A stretch of DNA of 64,000 nt from JAEINY01 sp942490535 (GTDB taxonomy: Bacteria; Bacteroidota; Bacteroidia; Bacteroidales; Marinilabiliaceae). Shown here one piece after another: positions 17,481 through 27,432 of the stretch (position 1 is the first letter of the stretch; every line of letters begins with the position of its first letter). The stretch covers positions 930,001-994,000 of the forward strand of contig CALNXQ010000005.1 of the NCBI GenBank assembly GCA_942490535.1, written 5' to 3'. The position numbers and the translations under genes were made by a program. The notes under the pieces are model-generated. The model was not told where the DNA came from, did not search any database, and saw only the letters and a program-made list of their open reading frames with translations.

Positions 17481-18446
17481 TCGTTTTATCGTAAATTCTA
17501 CCAGTGTTTTTAGGGCTTCCTTGGTCTCACTTTCTTCATAGATAGCAAGGGCATCAAGCGCTTTTTCGCTATACTCTAACATGCGTTGATGCGTATATTC
17601 AATGCCGCCGTTTGTTTTCACAAAAGCGATGATTTCGTCTACCTTTTTTTCATTTTTATGATGTCGTCTGATCAGGGATAAAATGCGACGCTGTTCTTTT
17701 TTATCCACATTGTGCAACGAGTGAATAAGCGGGAGTGTTAATTTCTTCTCTTTGATGTCGTTGCCGGTGGGTTTACCGATCATCCCGTTTTTTTCATAAT
17801 CAAATAGATCATCCCGAATCTGAAAGGCAATGCCCAGGTTTTCGCCAAACGCTTTCATGGCTTCCATTTTTTCATCATCAGCTTCTACCGATAGGGCACC
17901 GGCACGGGTGCAGGCAGCAATGAGAGTGGCTGTTTTCTTGCGGATGATGTCGTAATAAACCTCTTCGGTAATATCCAGTTTTCGGGATTTCTCGATTTGC
18001 AATAATTCCCCTTCGCTCATCTCTTTCACGGCATTGGAAACCACTTTTAAAACACCAATCTGATCGGTTTCCAGCGCCGTAATAAGGCCTTTGGATAGAA
18101 AGAAATCACCGACTAATACCGCTATTTTCGATTTCCACAAGGCGTTAATTGAGAAGAATCCACGTCGCTGATACGTTTCGTCCACCACATCATCATGAAT
18201 GAGAGTAGCGGTATGCAGCAGTTCAATCAGGGTTGCTGAAACGTAAGTGGCATCACTTATTGTGCCATTCAATTTGGCTGCCAGAAAAACAAGCATGGGG
18301 CGCATTTGCTTTCCTTTACGACGTAGCACATAATTGGTAATGATATCAAGTAGAGGTATTTTGGTTTTGAGTTGAGACCTGAAATAGGGCTCAAACTTTT
18401 TCATCTCTTCTTTTATTGGGGTTTTAATAATATCTGTTCCCGACAT
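17472..18446 (-). CDS. Trans-polyprenyl diphosphate synthase
   Basis: A 324-residue all-trans prenyltransferase that extends allylic diphosphates with isopentenyl diphosphate. The first aspartate-rich motif is HDDVVDE and the second is RDDLFDY, both intact, with the usual KQMRP substrate-binding segment. By length and motif spacing it resembles octaprenyl/nonaprenyl synthases (IspB type), which would supply the menaquinone side chain. Chain length cannot be fixed from sequence alone. It is divergent from the arsR-like gene. Confidence 0.88.
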   Translation of the reverse strand: MSGTDIIKTPIKEEMKKFEPYFRSQLKTKIPLLDIITNYVLRRKGKQMRPMLVFLAAKLNGTISDATYVSATLIELLHTATLIHDDVVDETYQRRGFFSINALWKSKIAVLVGDFFLSKGLITALETDQIGVLKVVSNAVKEMSEGELLQIEKSRKLDITEEVYYDIIRKKTATLIAACTRAGALSVEADDEKMEAMKAFGENLGIAFQIRDDLFDYEKNGMIGKPTGNDIKEKKLTLPLIHSLHNVDKKEQRRILSLIRRHHKNEKKVDEIIAFVKTNGGIEYTHQRMLEYSEKALDALAIYEESETKEALKTLVEFTIKRKK

Positions 18447-18618
18447 AAATTAATTTCCTTTGATCTTCCCTGTGATATTCTACCGATAAAGAGAAGGTTT
18501 TTGCTCATGATGTGCTCAAATTTAGAAATTAATCGCGATTTTTTGATATTCATATTGATATAATCTAAATATTTAAATATTTTTGCATCACATTAATAGG
18601 GTTGTCTTAATATATTTA

Positions 18619-18626
18619 TATATTTG
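18619..18626 (+). promoter_or_regulatory. Bacteroidota -7 box upstream of the ArsR gene
   Basis: TATATTTG matches the -7 consensus TAnnTTTG, 34 bases upstream of the ArsR-family start codon. No well-spaced TTG (-33) is evident. Confidence 0.5.
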
Positions 18627-18660
18627 CATTTGTAACCACCAAAGAAAGGTAATTAACAAG

Positions 18661-18963
18661 ATGAAGATTAAAGATTTAGATACGGAAATGTTGGAACGGG
18701 CTGCCGGTATGTTAAAAGCCATAGCACATCCCATGCGCATCGCGATAATGAGCCATCTGGAAGAGGGTAAGAAGTTGACTGTTACTGAGATTCATCAACT
18801 ATTAAACATTGAGCAATCCACAACCTCTCATCACTTGGGTATTTTAAAAGATAAAGGGGTGCTGGCCAGTAAACGAGATGGTAAGAATACCTATTATTTT
18901 CTGAAGCACAATAGTTTAAAGAATATTGTGGAGTGTGTCAGTAAATGCACCATTGCGAAGTAA
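18661..18963 (+). CDS. ArsR-family winged-helix repressor
   Basis: A 100-residue metal- or redox-type ArsR regulator. The winged helix-turn-helix is visible as VTEIHQLLNIEQSTTSHHLG followed by the wing KRDGKNTYYF. Two cysteines near the C-terminus (CVSKC) could bind a metal or sense thiols, but the classical ArsR ELCVC motif is not present. ATG 18661 after AAGAAAGG is preferred over an upstream in-frame ATG at 18583 with an implausible leader. The target is unknown; queD lies 61 bases downstream. Confidence 0.85.
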   Translation: MKIKDLDTEMLERAAGMLKAIAHPMRIAIMSHLEEGKKLTVTEIHQLLNIEQSTTSHHLGILKDKGVLASKRDGKNTYYFLKHNSLKNIVECVSKCTIAK

Positions 18964-19024
18964 AAAATTATCAACTGATATATGAAGGCTGATGTATAAT
19001 CAGTCTTTTTTTTGTGTGAGAAAG

Positions 19025-19474
19025 ATGGCAAAGATTAGATTGACAAAGGAGTTCAGATTCGAAATGGCTCATGCCTTATGGAATTACGACGGATTGTGTC
19101 GCAATATTCATGGACATTCCTACATTTTAGCAGTGACCGTGATCGGGGCGCCTGAAATGGATGCAAATAATCCGAAGTATGGAATGGTGATGGATTTTGG
19201 CGTATTAAAGGCGATTGTGAAAGAGGAGGTTGTAGATCGCTTAGATCATGCCATTGTAGTGAGTAAGAATGCACCCACAGAACAGCTTTTGAGCCTCCCT
19301 CAAATGAGTGAACGCCATGAGGTGGTGGATTATCAACCGACTTGCGAAAACATGCTGATTGATTTTGCCGCACGCATTAAAAAGCGCATGCCTGATAATG
19401 TGCAGCTTTTTAGTTTAAAGCTCAATGAAACGGCTACCAGTTTTGCCGAGTGGTATGCATCAGACAATGACTAA
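19025..19474 (+). CDS. queD: 6-carboxy-tetrahydropterin synthase QueD-like
   Basis: A 149-residue 6-pyruvoyl-tetrahydropterin synthase-fold enzyme. Zinc ligands H16, H29 and H31 and catalytic C25 lie in CRNIHGHSY, the C-xxx-HGH arrangement of QueD, which makes 6-carboxy-tetrahydropterin for queuosine and 7-deazaguanine synthesis. The conserved glutamate is in LNETATSFAEW. ATG 19025 is preferred over 18992. The presence of queA at 59.9 kb fits a complete queuosine pathway in this genome. Confidence 0.88.
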   Translation: MAKIRLTKEFRFEMAHALWNYDGLCRNIHGHSYILAVTVIGAPEMDANNPKYGMVMDFGVLKAIVKEEVVDRLDHAIVVSKNAPTEQLLSLPQMSERHEVVDYQPTCENMLIDFAARIKKRMPDNVQLFSLKLNETATSFAEWYASDND

Positions 19475-19495
19475 ACGGTTTTAAAATCACCTTCT

Positions 19496-19525
19496 ACCCT
19501 CATTCTTTAGGATGGGGTTTTTTTG
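19496..19525 (+). terminator. Likely terminator after queD
   Basis: ACCC(T)CATTC pairs with GGATGGGGT across a four-base TTTA loop with one bulged T, followed by seven or more T. It lies 22 bases after the queD stop. Confidence 0.65.
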
Positions 19526-19622
19526 TGCTTTATGGGAATCAATCAGCAGGCAAATTGGGAAACAGCGGTTTCTCACTCTGTATTCTGCCACAGGTTTTCT
19601 ATCTTTATAAAAAAATTGAATC

Positions 19623-22400
19623 ATGACAACAGAAGCCAGGAAGGATCTTTATTTGTTAGATGCCTACGCCTTAATATTCAGGGCCTACTACGCCTTTATC
19701 CGAAATCCGCGAATCAACTCAAAAGGGATGAATACCTCCGCCGTGTTTGGTTTTACAAATTCGTTGCTGGAGATATTAACAAAGGAAAATCCATCTCATA
19801 TTGCGGTGGTCTTTGATCCTTCCGGTCCTACTTTTCGGCACGAACAGTACCCCGAATACAAAGCGAACCGGGAATCTACTCCTGAAGATATTAAATCCGC
19901 TGTGCCTTATATCAAACGTTTAATCGAAGCCATGAATATTCCCGTGATTGTGAAGGAGGGCTTTGAGGCAGATGATGTGATTGGTACCTTGGCCTGGAAG
20001 GCTTCCGATGTGGGGTTTGTCACCTATATGGTTACGCCGGATAAGGATTATGCCCAGTTGGTTCGCGATAATGTAATCATGTACAAACCGCGCAGTAAAG
20101 GTGGTGGTATCGATAAATTAGGGGTAGAAGAGGTAAAGGAGAAGTTTTCCATTACAGATCCGAGTCAGGTCATTGATATTCTGGCATTGTGGGGTGATAC
20201 TGCCGATAATATTCCGGGTTGTCCGGGGGTGGGCGAAAAGCGTGCCAAAGAGATGATTACTAATTTCGGCAGTATCAAAGGTATTTATGAGCACATTGAA
20301 GAGCTCAAAGGGAAGCAAAAGGAGAACATGATCAATTTTCGTGAGCAGGTTGAATTATCCTATGATTTAGCCACCATTCGAACTGATGTGCCGGTGGATT
20401 TTGATGAAGCAGCACTCAAGATGGAGAAGCCCAACATGAATGCCATTAATGCCTTGTTTGAAGAGTTGGAGTTCCGTAATCTGGGCGCGCGTATCAATTC
20501 TATTTTTGGAAGTGCGCCGGTGCAGGGGGACTTATTTGGTGGAGGAAGTGTTGCTGAAGTAACTGCTGTGGAGGAAGTCTCGGCTCATCAATCCATTGCC
20601 GATATTCCGCATCACTACTATTTGGTGGATAATGATATGGCCATCGCCTCTTTGTGTGCTGAATTAAGTGTGCAAGAGCGCTTTTGTTTTGATACTGAAA
20701 CCACATCCATTCACGCTTTGGAAGCTGAGTTGGTGGGGATGTCCTTTGCCTGGCAACCCCATGAAGCCTATTATGTACCCGTACCTGCTAATCGGGAAGA
20801 GGCTCTGGCTTTAGTTGAAAAATTCCGGGCGGTATTTGAGGCTTCTAATACGGTGAAAATTGCTCAAAACCTTAAATATGACATGTTGGTGCTTAAGAAT
20901 TATGGCATTGCTGTCAAAGGGCCTTATTTTGACACCATGGTAGCGCACCATCTACTTTATCCCGGACAAAAGAGCAACATGGATTTCATGGCAGAAACCT
21001 ACCTTAATTACTCACCCGTATCCATTGAATCTTTAATTGGGAAAAAAGGGAAGGGGCAAGGTCATATGCGCCAGGTGCCGGTAGACAAAGTCAAAGATTA
21101 TGCAGCTGAAGATGCTGACGTTACCCTGCAGTTGATGCTTAAATTTGAAAAGGAGCTGCAGGAAAGCTCTGTGAAGCAGTTATTCGAAACCATTGAAATG
21201 CCACTGATTGAGGTGTTGGCAAACATGGAATTTGAAGGCGTAAAAGTGGATGACCGGGCGCTCCATGAATTTGCAGGAACACTGCGTGAAACCATAATTG
21301 AGCTGGAGAAACGAATTATTGATCTGGCCGGTGTTTCCTTCAACATTGGCAGTCCCAAACAAGTGGGAGAAGTTTTGTTTGATCACTTGAAGATTGATGA
21401 GAAAGCCAAGAAAACGAAGTCAGGCCAATACAGTACGAATGAAGAAACCCTCCAAAAACTAAAAGATAAGCACATCATTATACCGGAAATATTGGAGTAT
21501 CGCGGTTTAATGAAGCTGTTGAATACGTACGTCGAAGCGCTGCCGAAATTAATTAATCCGGCAACCAACCGATTGCATACCAGCTATAATCAAGCAGTGG
21601 TTGTGACTGGTCGTTTAAGCAGTACCAATCCTAACCTGCAGAACATTCCCATTCGGGATGAAAATGGGAAGGAGATCCGTAAAGCATTTACTGCCACCGA
21701 TGATGCACATCTGTTTCTGTCTGCGGATTATTCACAGGTGGAATTGCGCCTGATGGCTCATTTTAGTGGTGATCAGCATCTGATTGAGGCCTTTAACCGG
21801 GGAGAGGACATTCATGCGGCTACGGCTGCTAAAATATTCAAGGTGCCGTTGGAAGAAGTGACTTCTGACATGAGGCGTAAAGCTAAAACGGCCAATTTTG
21901 GTATTATTTATGGCATTTCAGCCTTTGGATTAGCCGAACGTTTAACCATCCCACGTAAAGAAGCTAAGGACATCATTGATGGCTATTTTGAAAGTTTTCC
22001 GGGGGTGAAAACCTTTATGGATAATTGCATCAGCAAAGCTAAAAAGGAGGGGTATGTGGAAACACTCTACGGACGCCGGCGGGATGTGAGTGATATCAAT
22101 TCCAAAAACGGGGTGGTGCGAGGCATGGCTGAACGGAATGCCATTAATGCCCCCATTCAGGGCACTGCAGCGGATATCATCAAGCAAGCCATGGTGAACA
22201 TCGGAAAACGCTTCCAAGCGGAAAATATCCAATCCAAAATGATTTTGCAGGTTCATGATGAATTGAACTTTGATGTGTTGAATAGCGAATTGGATCAGGT
22301 GAAAGCCATCGTGAAAGCGGAGATGGAGAATGCCATAAAGTTAGCTGTGCCTTTAGATGTGGAGATGGGCGTGGGACAGAATTGGCTGGAAGCGCATTAA
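19623..22400 (+). CDS. polA: DNA polymerase I
   Basis: A 925-residue, three-domain PolA. Residues 1-290 are the 5'-3' flap nuclease (YLLDAYALIFRAYYAF, FEADDVIGTL). About 335-525 is a 3'-5' exonuclease that keeps the acidic DTETTS motif, so proofreading is probably active. The rest is the family A polymerase with motif A DYSQVELRLMAHFSGD, motif B RRKAKTANFGIIYG and motif C VHDELNFD. It functions in Okazaki fragment maturation and repair synthesis. It is followed by a strong terminator. Confidence 0.97.
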   Translation: MTTEARKDLYLLDAYALIFRAYYAFIRNPRINSKGMNTSAVFGFTNSLLEILTKENPSHIAVVFDPSGPTFRHEQYPEYKANRESTPEDIKSAVPYIKRLIEAMNIPVIVKEGFEADDVIGTLAWKASDVGFVTYMVTPDKDYAQLVRDNVIMYKPRSKGGGIDKLGVEEVKEKFSITDPSQVIDILALWGDTADNIPGCPGVGEKRAKEMITNFGSIKGIYEHIEELKGKQKENMINFREQVELSYDLATIRTDVPVDFDEAALKMEKPNMNAINALFEELEFRNLGARINSIFGSAPVQGDLFGGGSVAEVTAVEEVSAHQSIADIPHHYYLVDNDMAIASLCAELSVQERFCFDTETTSIHALEAELVGMSFAWQPHEAYYVPVPANREEALALVEKFRAVFEASNTVKIAQNLKYDMLVLKNYGIAVKGPYFDTMVAHHLLYPGQKSNMDFMAETYLNYSPVSIESLIGKKGKGQGHMRQVPVDKVKDYAAEDADVTLQLMLKFEKELQESSVKQLFETIEMPLIEVLANMEFEGVKVDDRALHEFAGTLRETIIELEKRIIDLAGVSFNIGSPKQVGEVLFDHLKIDEKAKKTKSGQYSTNEETLQKLKDKHIIIPEILEYRGLMKLLNTYVEALPKLINPATNRLHTSYNQAVVVTGRLSSTNPNLQNIPIRDENGKEIRKAFTATDDAHLFLSADYSQVELRLMAHFSGDQHLIEAFNRGEDIHAATAAKIFKVPLEEVTSDMRRKAKTANFGIIYGISAFGLAERLTIPRKEAKDIIDGYFESFPGVKTFMDNCISKAKKEGYVETLYGRRRDVSDINSKNGVVRGMAERNAINAPIQGTAADIIKQAMVNIGKRFQAENIQSKMILQVHDELNFDVLNSELDQVKAIVKAEMENAIKLAVPLDVEMGVGQNWLEAH

Positions 22401-22413
22401 TCGATTTATATCC

Positions 22414-22466
22414 AAAAAAGAACCGTTCCTTTTACCAAACGATGTAAAGGGAACGGTTCTTTTTTT
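22414..22466. terminator. Bidirectional terminator between polA and S41 protease
   Basis: AAAAAAGAACCGTTCC (22414-22429) pairs with GGAACGGTTCTTTTTT (22449-22464), continued inward by TTTT/AAAG. T-runs occur on both strands. It separates the convergent polA and S41 protease genes. Confidence 0.88.
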
Positions 22467-22479
22467 GCTTTAAAAATCC

Positions 22480-24189
22480 TTATTGATGCCGCTTATCACC
22501 CGCATGGCTAACCACGTGGCCGGTCAAAAGACCATCATATTGCGTTATATCTTTCAATAATAATTCGGCTTCATCCAACTCTTTATCTCTTTGAAGACTC
22601 ACTCTAATCGCTCCTTTTTGATAATAGTAGCGTTTTGCAATTTCCATCGACATAATTTCTTGAATCTCTTCCTGGAACAGGTTCAAGTCTTTTTCCACAT
22701 CCAATTTCAAGACGGCTTCCAGTTTCTCGAATTCATCGGAAGCGGCATCGTAATAATCTTCGCGTTTAGCTATTTTAATCAGGTCTTTCAGCTTATCCTG
22801 CGATAAAGACTCATACCTAAAGCCTTCCCGTTTTTTCACATAAGCTTTGAAATCATTGTATATCGCATCAGTGATCTCGAATTCTTCCGGTGAAGCAATG
22901 GTTTTGTTAGTGAGGGCAAAGTCGGTGGCGAAATCAAAAATGACCTGCTGTGCCACCAGTGCAAAGGTGATATTGGCGTATTTTTGAATCTCTACCTTTA
23001 TGTCAGGCGATACCCCACCACCGTCGAATACTTTACGGCCGTTTAGGGTTTTAAATTCGGAGATGAGCGAGTCGGGAACCAATCCCACACTGCCATCTTC
23101 ATTGCGGTGCGTATAATCCAGCGCCTGAATGCAGCGGCCCGAAGGGATGTAATACTTGGCCGTGGTGACTTTCAGTTTCGCATTGTAGGACAAATTACGG
23201 GTGGTTTGTACCAATCCCTTTCCAAAGGAGCGCTGCCCCACAATAACCGCTCGGTCCAGATCCTGCAAGGCGCCGGAGACAATTTCAGAAGCCGAGGCCG
23301 AACCGCGACTGATCAAGACGGCCAATGGCATTACCGTATCAATGGGTTGACGGGTGGCTTTATACACTTTGTCCCACTGGGCGACTTTACCACGCGTGCT
23401 GACCACTTCCGATCCGCGAGGCACGAACAGATTCACAATTTTCACGGCCTCATCCAGCAAACCTCCCGGGTTGGCACGTAAATCCAAAACGATGCTTTTG
23501 GCTCCTTGCTGGTCGCGTAAATCAAGGAATGCTTTCTCAATCTCACGTGAACAATCCTGGGTGAAATTATTCAGGATGATGATACCGGTTTCTTCATTGA
23601 TCATGCCAAAGTAAGGTACTGGATTGATCTGAATCTTTTCACGCATCAACTCAAAGGTCATGGGCTTTTTTTCACCCGGACGATCCACTTTTATTTTTAC
23701 CGGCGTATTGGCAGTCCCCTTCAATAAATTACTCACGTCAGGGGATTGTTTTTTCACCATGTCTTGTCCATCGATGGACAAAATTCGGTCACCGGCTTTG
23801 AGGCCTGCTTTGGCAGCCGGAAACCCTTCGTAAGGCTCCGCAATGATCACATAATCCTCGCGCTGGGATATCAATGAACCAATGCCGGCATATTCGCCGG
23901 TGGTCATGAACTTGAAATCTTCCATGTCCGATTCCGGAATGTAAGTGGTATAGGGGTCTAAGGACTCCAACATTTCATTGATGCCGGTCTCCACCAGTTT
24001 TTGCGGGTTGGTCTCATCCACATAGTAGCTATTCAGCTCTCTGAACAAGGTATAGAAAATGTCCAGATTCTTAATGATCTCAAAATTACGCTTGTCATCA
24101 TTAAAACTATAAAGCCCGAACAGCAGCACGAATACTACGGAAATCGAGGCCATCCATTTTACCCTTTTCCTTCCATTAAAATCTTTCAT
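22480..24189 (-). CDS. S41 family C-terminal processing peptidase
   Basis: About 569 residues. An N-terminal membrane anchor (residues about 12-28) is followed by a PDZ domain (GIGSLISQREDYVIIAEPYEG and following) and the S41 protease domain. The catalytic serine is in RGSASASE and the lysine in SFGKGLVQ. The long C-terminal helical extension is typical of Bacteroidota CtpA/Prc homologues. It should cleave C-terminal tails of periplasmic proteins. The longest frame begins at TTG 24195; ATG 24189 (MKDFNGRKR) is the better start. Confidence 0.9.
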   Translation of the reverse strand: MKDFNGRKRVKWMASISVVFVLLFGLYSFNDDKRNFEIIKNLDIFYTLFRELNSYYVDETNPQKLVETGINEMLESLDPYTTYIPESDMEDFKFMTTGEYAGIGSLISQREDYVIIAEPYEGFPAAKAGLKAGDRILSIDGQDMVKKQSPDVSNLLKGTANTPVKIKVDRPGEKKPMTFELMREKIQINPVPYFGMINEETGIIILNNFTQDCSREIEKAFLDLRDQQGAKSIVLDLRANPGGLLDEAVKIVNLFVPRGSEVVSTRGKVAQWDKVYKATRQPIDTVMPLAVLISRGSASASEIVSGALQDLDRAVIVGQRSFGKGLVQTTRNLSYNAKLKVTTAKYYIPSGRCIQALDYTHRNEDGSVGLVPDSLISEFKTLNGRKVFDGGGVSPDIKVEIQKYANITFALVAQQVIFDFATDFALTNKTIASPEEFEITDAIYNDFKAYVKKREGFRYESLSQDKLKDLIKIAKREDYYDAASDEFEKLEAVLKLDVEKDLNLFQEEIQEIMSMEIAKRYYYQKGAIRVSLQRDKELDEAELLLKDITQYDGLLTGHVVSHAGDKRHQ

Positions 24190-24195
24190 ATGCAA

Positions 24196-24536
24196 TGTTT
24201 TTACCTGTCGTATGTGCAGAAGATACCAGCGTCTCTTGGTCTGCTTTCTAGGAACGGTTAATTAATCAATTGGGTTATATTCTATTTTTTACTTCAATTG
24301 TCACCACAGTAAAGACAAAGATAATATTTCCTTACTCGTTTCAAACGTGAGGCTTGTAAAATCAAGCTAGCGAAGCAACTTCACTTTCTTTTCGTATTTT
24401 AATTAGACAAATAGTCGGCCAAATAGTTGCACGCAGATTAGCAGGGGGTGATGGTCTTTTACGTATCTTATTTCCTTAAAAAGTGATTGTTAGACCAGGC
24501 TCTAAAGACTTGGCCTATGAATAAAAGCGGTGCTCC
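24196..24536. other. Gene-free spacer upstream of the S41 protease
   Basis: About 340 bases between the start of the S41 protease gene and the end of pbpC, both on the minus strand. It should contain the protease promoter. No clear TAnnTTTG box, hairpin or small gene was recognised. Confidence 0.5.
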
Positions 24537-26900
24537 CTATGAACCATCCCCCCGTCCCAAACAGGTGAACCAACGTTTCACCTCATTTCCGGCTTCATCC
24601 GTAAGGGTTAACAGGTGACGGCCTTTGGAGGGAAATAATTCCATTTGGTGCAGGTGCACGGTTTCGCCGATAAATTCGTCATTCAGGTGCCAATAGAGGT
24701 GTTCGCTGCTGTTTCGATGCGTGGCTTTGCACACAATGCGACCAAGCTGACCGTCCAGATCGACGGGAATAAATAATTCAGCTCCCGGCTTGGGATAGAT
24801 GATGGCCATGGCCGCTGCATCGGATGGAACACACCCCGGTTGGTAAGGCGGTAAGCTCTTATAAGATGGATTTTTGGATTTATAGTACCAGGCCATCACG
24901 GGTGGTAAAATCAACCAGGATTTGTGCACCATCTGGTCCACCGGATAACAATCGCTATTGACGCGGTATTTTTCATCGCCCGACAGATGCACGACTTGAT
25001 GATAGGGACAGACGGGCGTCTGAACCTCTAGGGCCGGCAGGTAGGTGGTATCTGGATGGGGGCAGTCAGGAGCCGCCTGAAAGCCGGTTTCCCGGCAAAT
25101 GAGGGCGGTTTTCAAATCGTCATAAGGCGTTTCGAACCAAGAGGTAGCAGGCAATGACCGGAACAATTCAAACAGTACCGGAGCAGCGGCTGAACCACCC
25201 ACAATGCCGGGGCGTCCTTCACCCGATGCATTGCCCACCCACACGGCCACGGTGTATTCCGGAGTGACGCCAATGGCCCAGGCGTCGCGGTAGCCAAAAC
25301 TGGTGCCCGTTTTCCAGGCAATCTTGCGGCCGGATGAAAAGTTTTCCCACCCGGTTTCTTCCTCCGGACGCTGCACATTGGTGAGCGCTTCCAGCGTAAA
25401 ATGTATGCTGGAGGCCGATAAGGCCGGTTGTTGAAAAGTATAGCTTTCTGCTGAATGGCCCGATGAAGTAACGAGTGTGGGCGCTCTAAAAGCCTGTGTG
25501 TTGTATTGACTGTTGTGTTGGGTGTAGGTGGTCAGGATACGGGCCATGGAAGCATAGGCGCCGGCCAGGTCCCACAAATTGGCTTCGGCACCTCCCAATA
25601 TGAGGGATAAGCCATAATGACTAGCCGGACGATTGATAGTGGAGAGCTTGATTTTCTTTAAAAGGGCACAGAATTTTTCCGTGCCATAATCATCCAGCAG
25701 ACGGACGGCCGGCACGTTTAAAGAGCGGGAGAGCGCCGTATGTGCCGGCACTGCACCATCAAACTTGCGGGTGTAGTTTTTAGGCGAAAAATCAGCATAG
25801 TAAGTCGGGACATCGGGTAACAGCATTTCCGGGAGAATCACGCCATCCTGCAAAGCTGCGGCATATAAAAATGGCTTCAGGATGCTGCCCGTGCTGCGGG
25901 AGGCAGTGATCACGTCCACATCATTTCCGTGAAAGCCCTCGTAGGCTGGTGTATTGCCTACGTACGAAAGCACCTCACCCGTTTTATTGGCCACGATTAA
26001 GGCCGCCATGTTATGAATTTGATTATGCCGGTAGATACTGTGAAAATTACCCACCGTTTGTGTCGTACGTGTTTGCAGGTAAAGATCCAGGGTGGTGGCA
26101 TGCTTTTGGTTGGGGGCTTCATTCATGAAACGAGTCAGTAAATGAGGGGCCAGTTGTGGCAGTGCCAGGGGTTTTTCCGGGAGTGGCTCCTCACAGGATA
26201 GCCAATATTCGGTGGTATCAATGCGATTTTTAACCAACAGTTTTTGTAATAAGCGATTGCGCTTAGCCAGTAGGCGTTCACGGTTTTTTCCCGGATGAAT
26301 CAAGGCCGGTGCATTGGGTAAAACAGCCAGTAACGCCGATTCACTCCAGGAGAGTTGATGGGCCGGTCGGCCAAAGTAACGCCAGGAGGCCGCCTCAATG
26401 CCTACCACATTACCGCCAAAGGGGGCATGCGAGGCATAAATTTTCAAAATGTCAGCCTTGGAATATTGCAATTCCAGGCGGGTGGCTTGCAGGGTTTCGA
26501 TCAATTTACTCCAGACAGAGCGGTTGCGACCCTGTGACAAGCGCATCACCTGCATGGTGATGGTACTGCCGCCGCTGATGACTTCACCGGAGCGTAGGTT
26601 TTGCCAAAAGGCACGCATCATGGATACCGGATTGAATCCTGGATGCCAATGGAAATACTCATCTTCAAACAACAATACCGACTGCTCAAACTTATAGGGG
26701 ACGGAGTCCACCCGGGGAAAGCGCCATTGACCATCATCGGCAATGTGCGCAGCCAGTAAATCGCCAGAGCGGGAAGTGACCACCGTGCTATAGGAGGCCT
26801 GAAACAAGGGGGATGGCAGGCAAAACCAATACATAAGCCCGGCCACAATAAGAAGAAAAACCAGAACTTTCCGGCGGTATTTAGTCAACAGGCGTGGCAT
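24537..26900 (-). CDS. pbpC: Penicillin-binding protein 1C
   Basis: A 787-residue bifunctional class A PBP. After one membrane span, the GT51 transglycosylase carries EDEYFHWHPGFN and GGSTITMQV. The transpeptidase has the SxxK nucleophile in STGSILKP, the SxN motif in SRSLN and KTGTSFG. The C-terminal 90 residues resemble the BiPBP_C Ig-like domain of PBP1C. It polymerises and crosslinks peptidoglycan. In many bacteria pbpC is paired with an alpha-2-macroglobulin gene; none adjoins here. It overlaps the next minus-strand gene upstream by 20 bases. Its base composition is visibly richer in GC than the first 17 kb. Confidence 0.93.
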   Translation of the reverse strand: MPRLLTKYRRKVLVFLLIVAGLMYWFCLPSPLFQASYSTVVTSRSGDLLAAHIADDGQWRFPRVDSVPYKFEQSVLLFEDEYFHWHPGFNPVSMMRAFWQNLRSGEVISGGSTITMQVMRLSQGRNRSVWSKLIETLQATRLELQYSKADILKIYASHAPFGGNVVGIEAASWRYFGRPAHQLSWSESALLAVLPNAPALIHPGKNRERLLAKRNRLLQKLLVKNRIDTTEYWLSCEEPLPEKPLALPQLAPHLLTRFMNEAPNQKHATTLDLYLQTRTTQTVGNFHSIYRHNQIHNMAALIVANKTGEVLSYVGNTPAYEGFHGNDVDVITASRSTGSILKPFLYAAALQDGVILPEMLLPDVPTYYADFSPKNYTRKFDGAVPAHTALSRSLNVPAVRLLDDYGTEKFCALLKKIKLSTINRPASHYGLSLILGGAEANLWDLAGAYASMARILTTYTQHNSQYNTQAFRAPTLVTSSGHSAESYTFQQPALSASSIHFTLEALTNVQRPEEETGWENFSSGRKIAWKTGTSFGYRDAWAIGVTPEYTVAVWVGNASGEGRPGIVGGSAAAPVLFELFRSLPATSWFETPYDDLKTALICRETGFQAAPDCPHPDTTYLPALEVQTPVCPYHQVVHLSGDEKYRVNSDCYPVDQMVHKSWLILPPVMAWYYKSKNPSYKSLPPYQPGCVPSDAAAMAIIYPKPGAELFIPVDLDGQLGRIVCKATHRNSSEHLYWHLNDEFIGETVHLHQMELFPSKGRHLLTLTDEAGNEVKRWFTCLGRGDGS

Positions 26901-27366
26901 GAAGTGGTAAATGGTTCAAAAATTCGAGGGTGGCAGCATAAATCCCTTCAGCCTTGCTTTCGCGATTGCCGGCCACGTTCACCACCCGGATGGGATGATT
27001 TTCCATCCACCATTGTATTTTGTGCACATTGTTAATGGCCGATCGGTTGAGATCGATCAACAGGGTGGGTTTATTGTTCTGTTTGCAAAAATCAAGTGTT
27101 AAACGTGTGCCAGAGCCCATTCTTAAATCAAAAGTCAGGATGAGCGTGCCATCCGAAGCCAGCACATTCTTCATTGTACGGTGATCGTAGTTGGCATTGG
27201 AGGTTTCCGTCAAGGGATAGTGCAAGGGGATGGTGCCGTTTTCACTCAAGCGGCCTTTGGGACAAAAGCCACCGCAGGGGATGTTGTGTTGCAGGGCATA
27301 ATCCAGGGCTGCCCGGTCCACACCGGTTTGTCCGCCCGAAATGATCTTTTCTATGAATGGTTCCAC
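26881..27366 (-). CDS. Putative molybdenum carrier / SLOG-superfamily protein
   Basis: A 161-residue Rossmann-like protein. The motif SGGQTGVDRAALDYA near the N-terminus marks the 'putative molybdenum carrier' family, related to the LOG/DprA (SLOG) nucleotide-binding fold. Biochemical function is not firmly known; a molybdenum cofactor carrier role rests on distant homology, and SLOG proteins also bind nucleotide signals. It is translated just before pbpC, overlapping its first 20 bases, so the two are co-expressed. No molybdenum cofactor gene is nearby. Confidence 0.78.
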   Translation of the reverse strand: MEPFIEKIISGGQTGVDRAALDYALQHNIPCGGFCPKGRLSENGTIPLHYPLTETSNANYDHRTMKNVLASDGTLILTFDLRMGSGTRLTLDFCKQNNKPTLLIDLNRSAINNVHKIQWWMENHPIRVVNVAGNRESKAEGIYAATLEFLNHLPLHATPVD

Positions 27367-27432
27367 GTTGCTTGATTTTAGTGGGTAATATTAGTGAAAG
27401 TTTCTCAGAAAAAGATGGGTTATCACTAACAT

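Noticed and set aside
23541..23556. CACGTG-centred sequence (TCTCACGTGAACAA) as a second parS site
   Set aside because: Only the central six bases match; the flanks are not symmetric and it is inside the S41 protease coding sequence.
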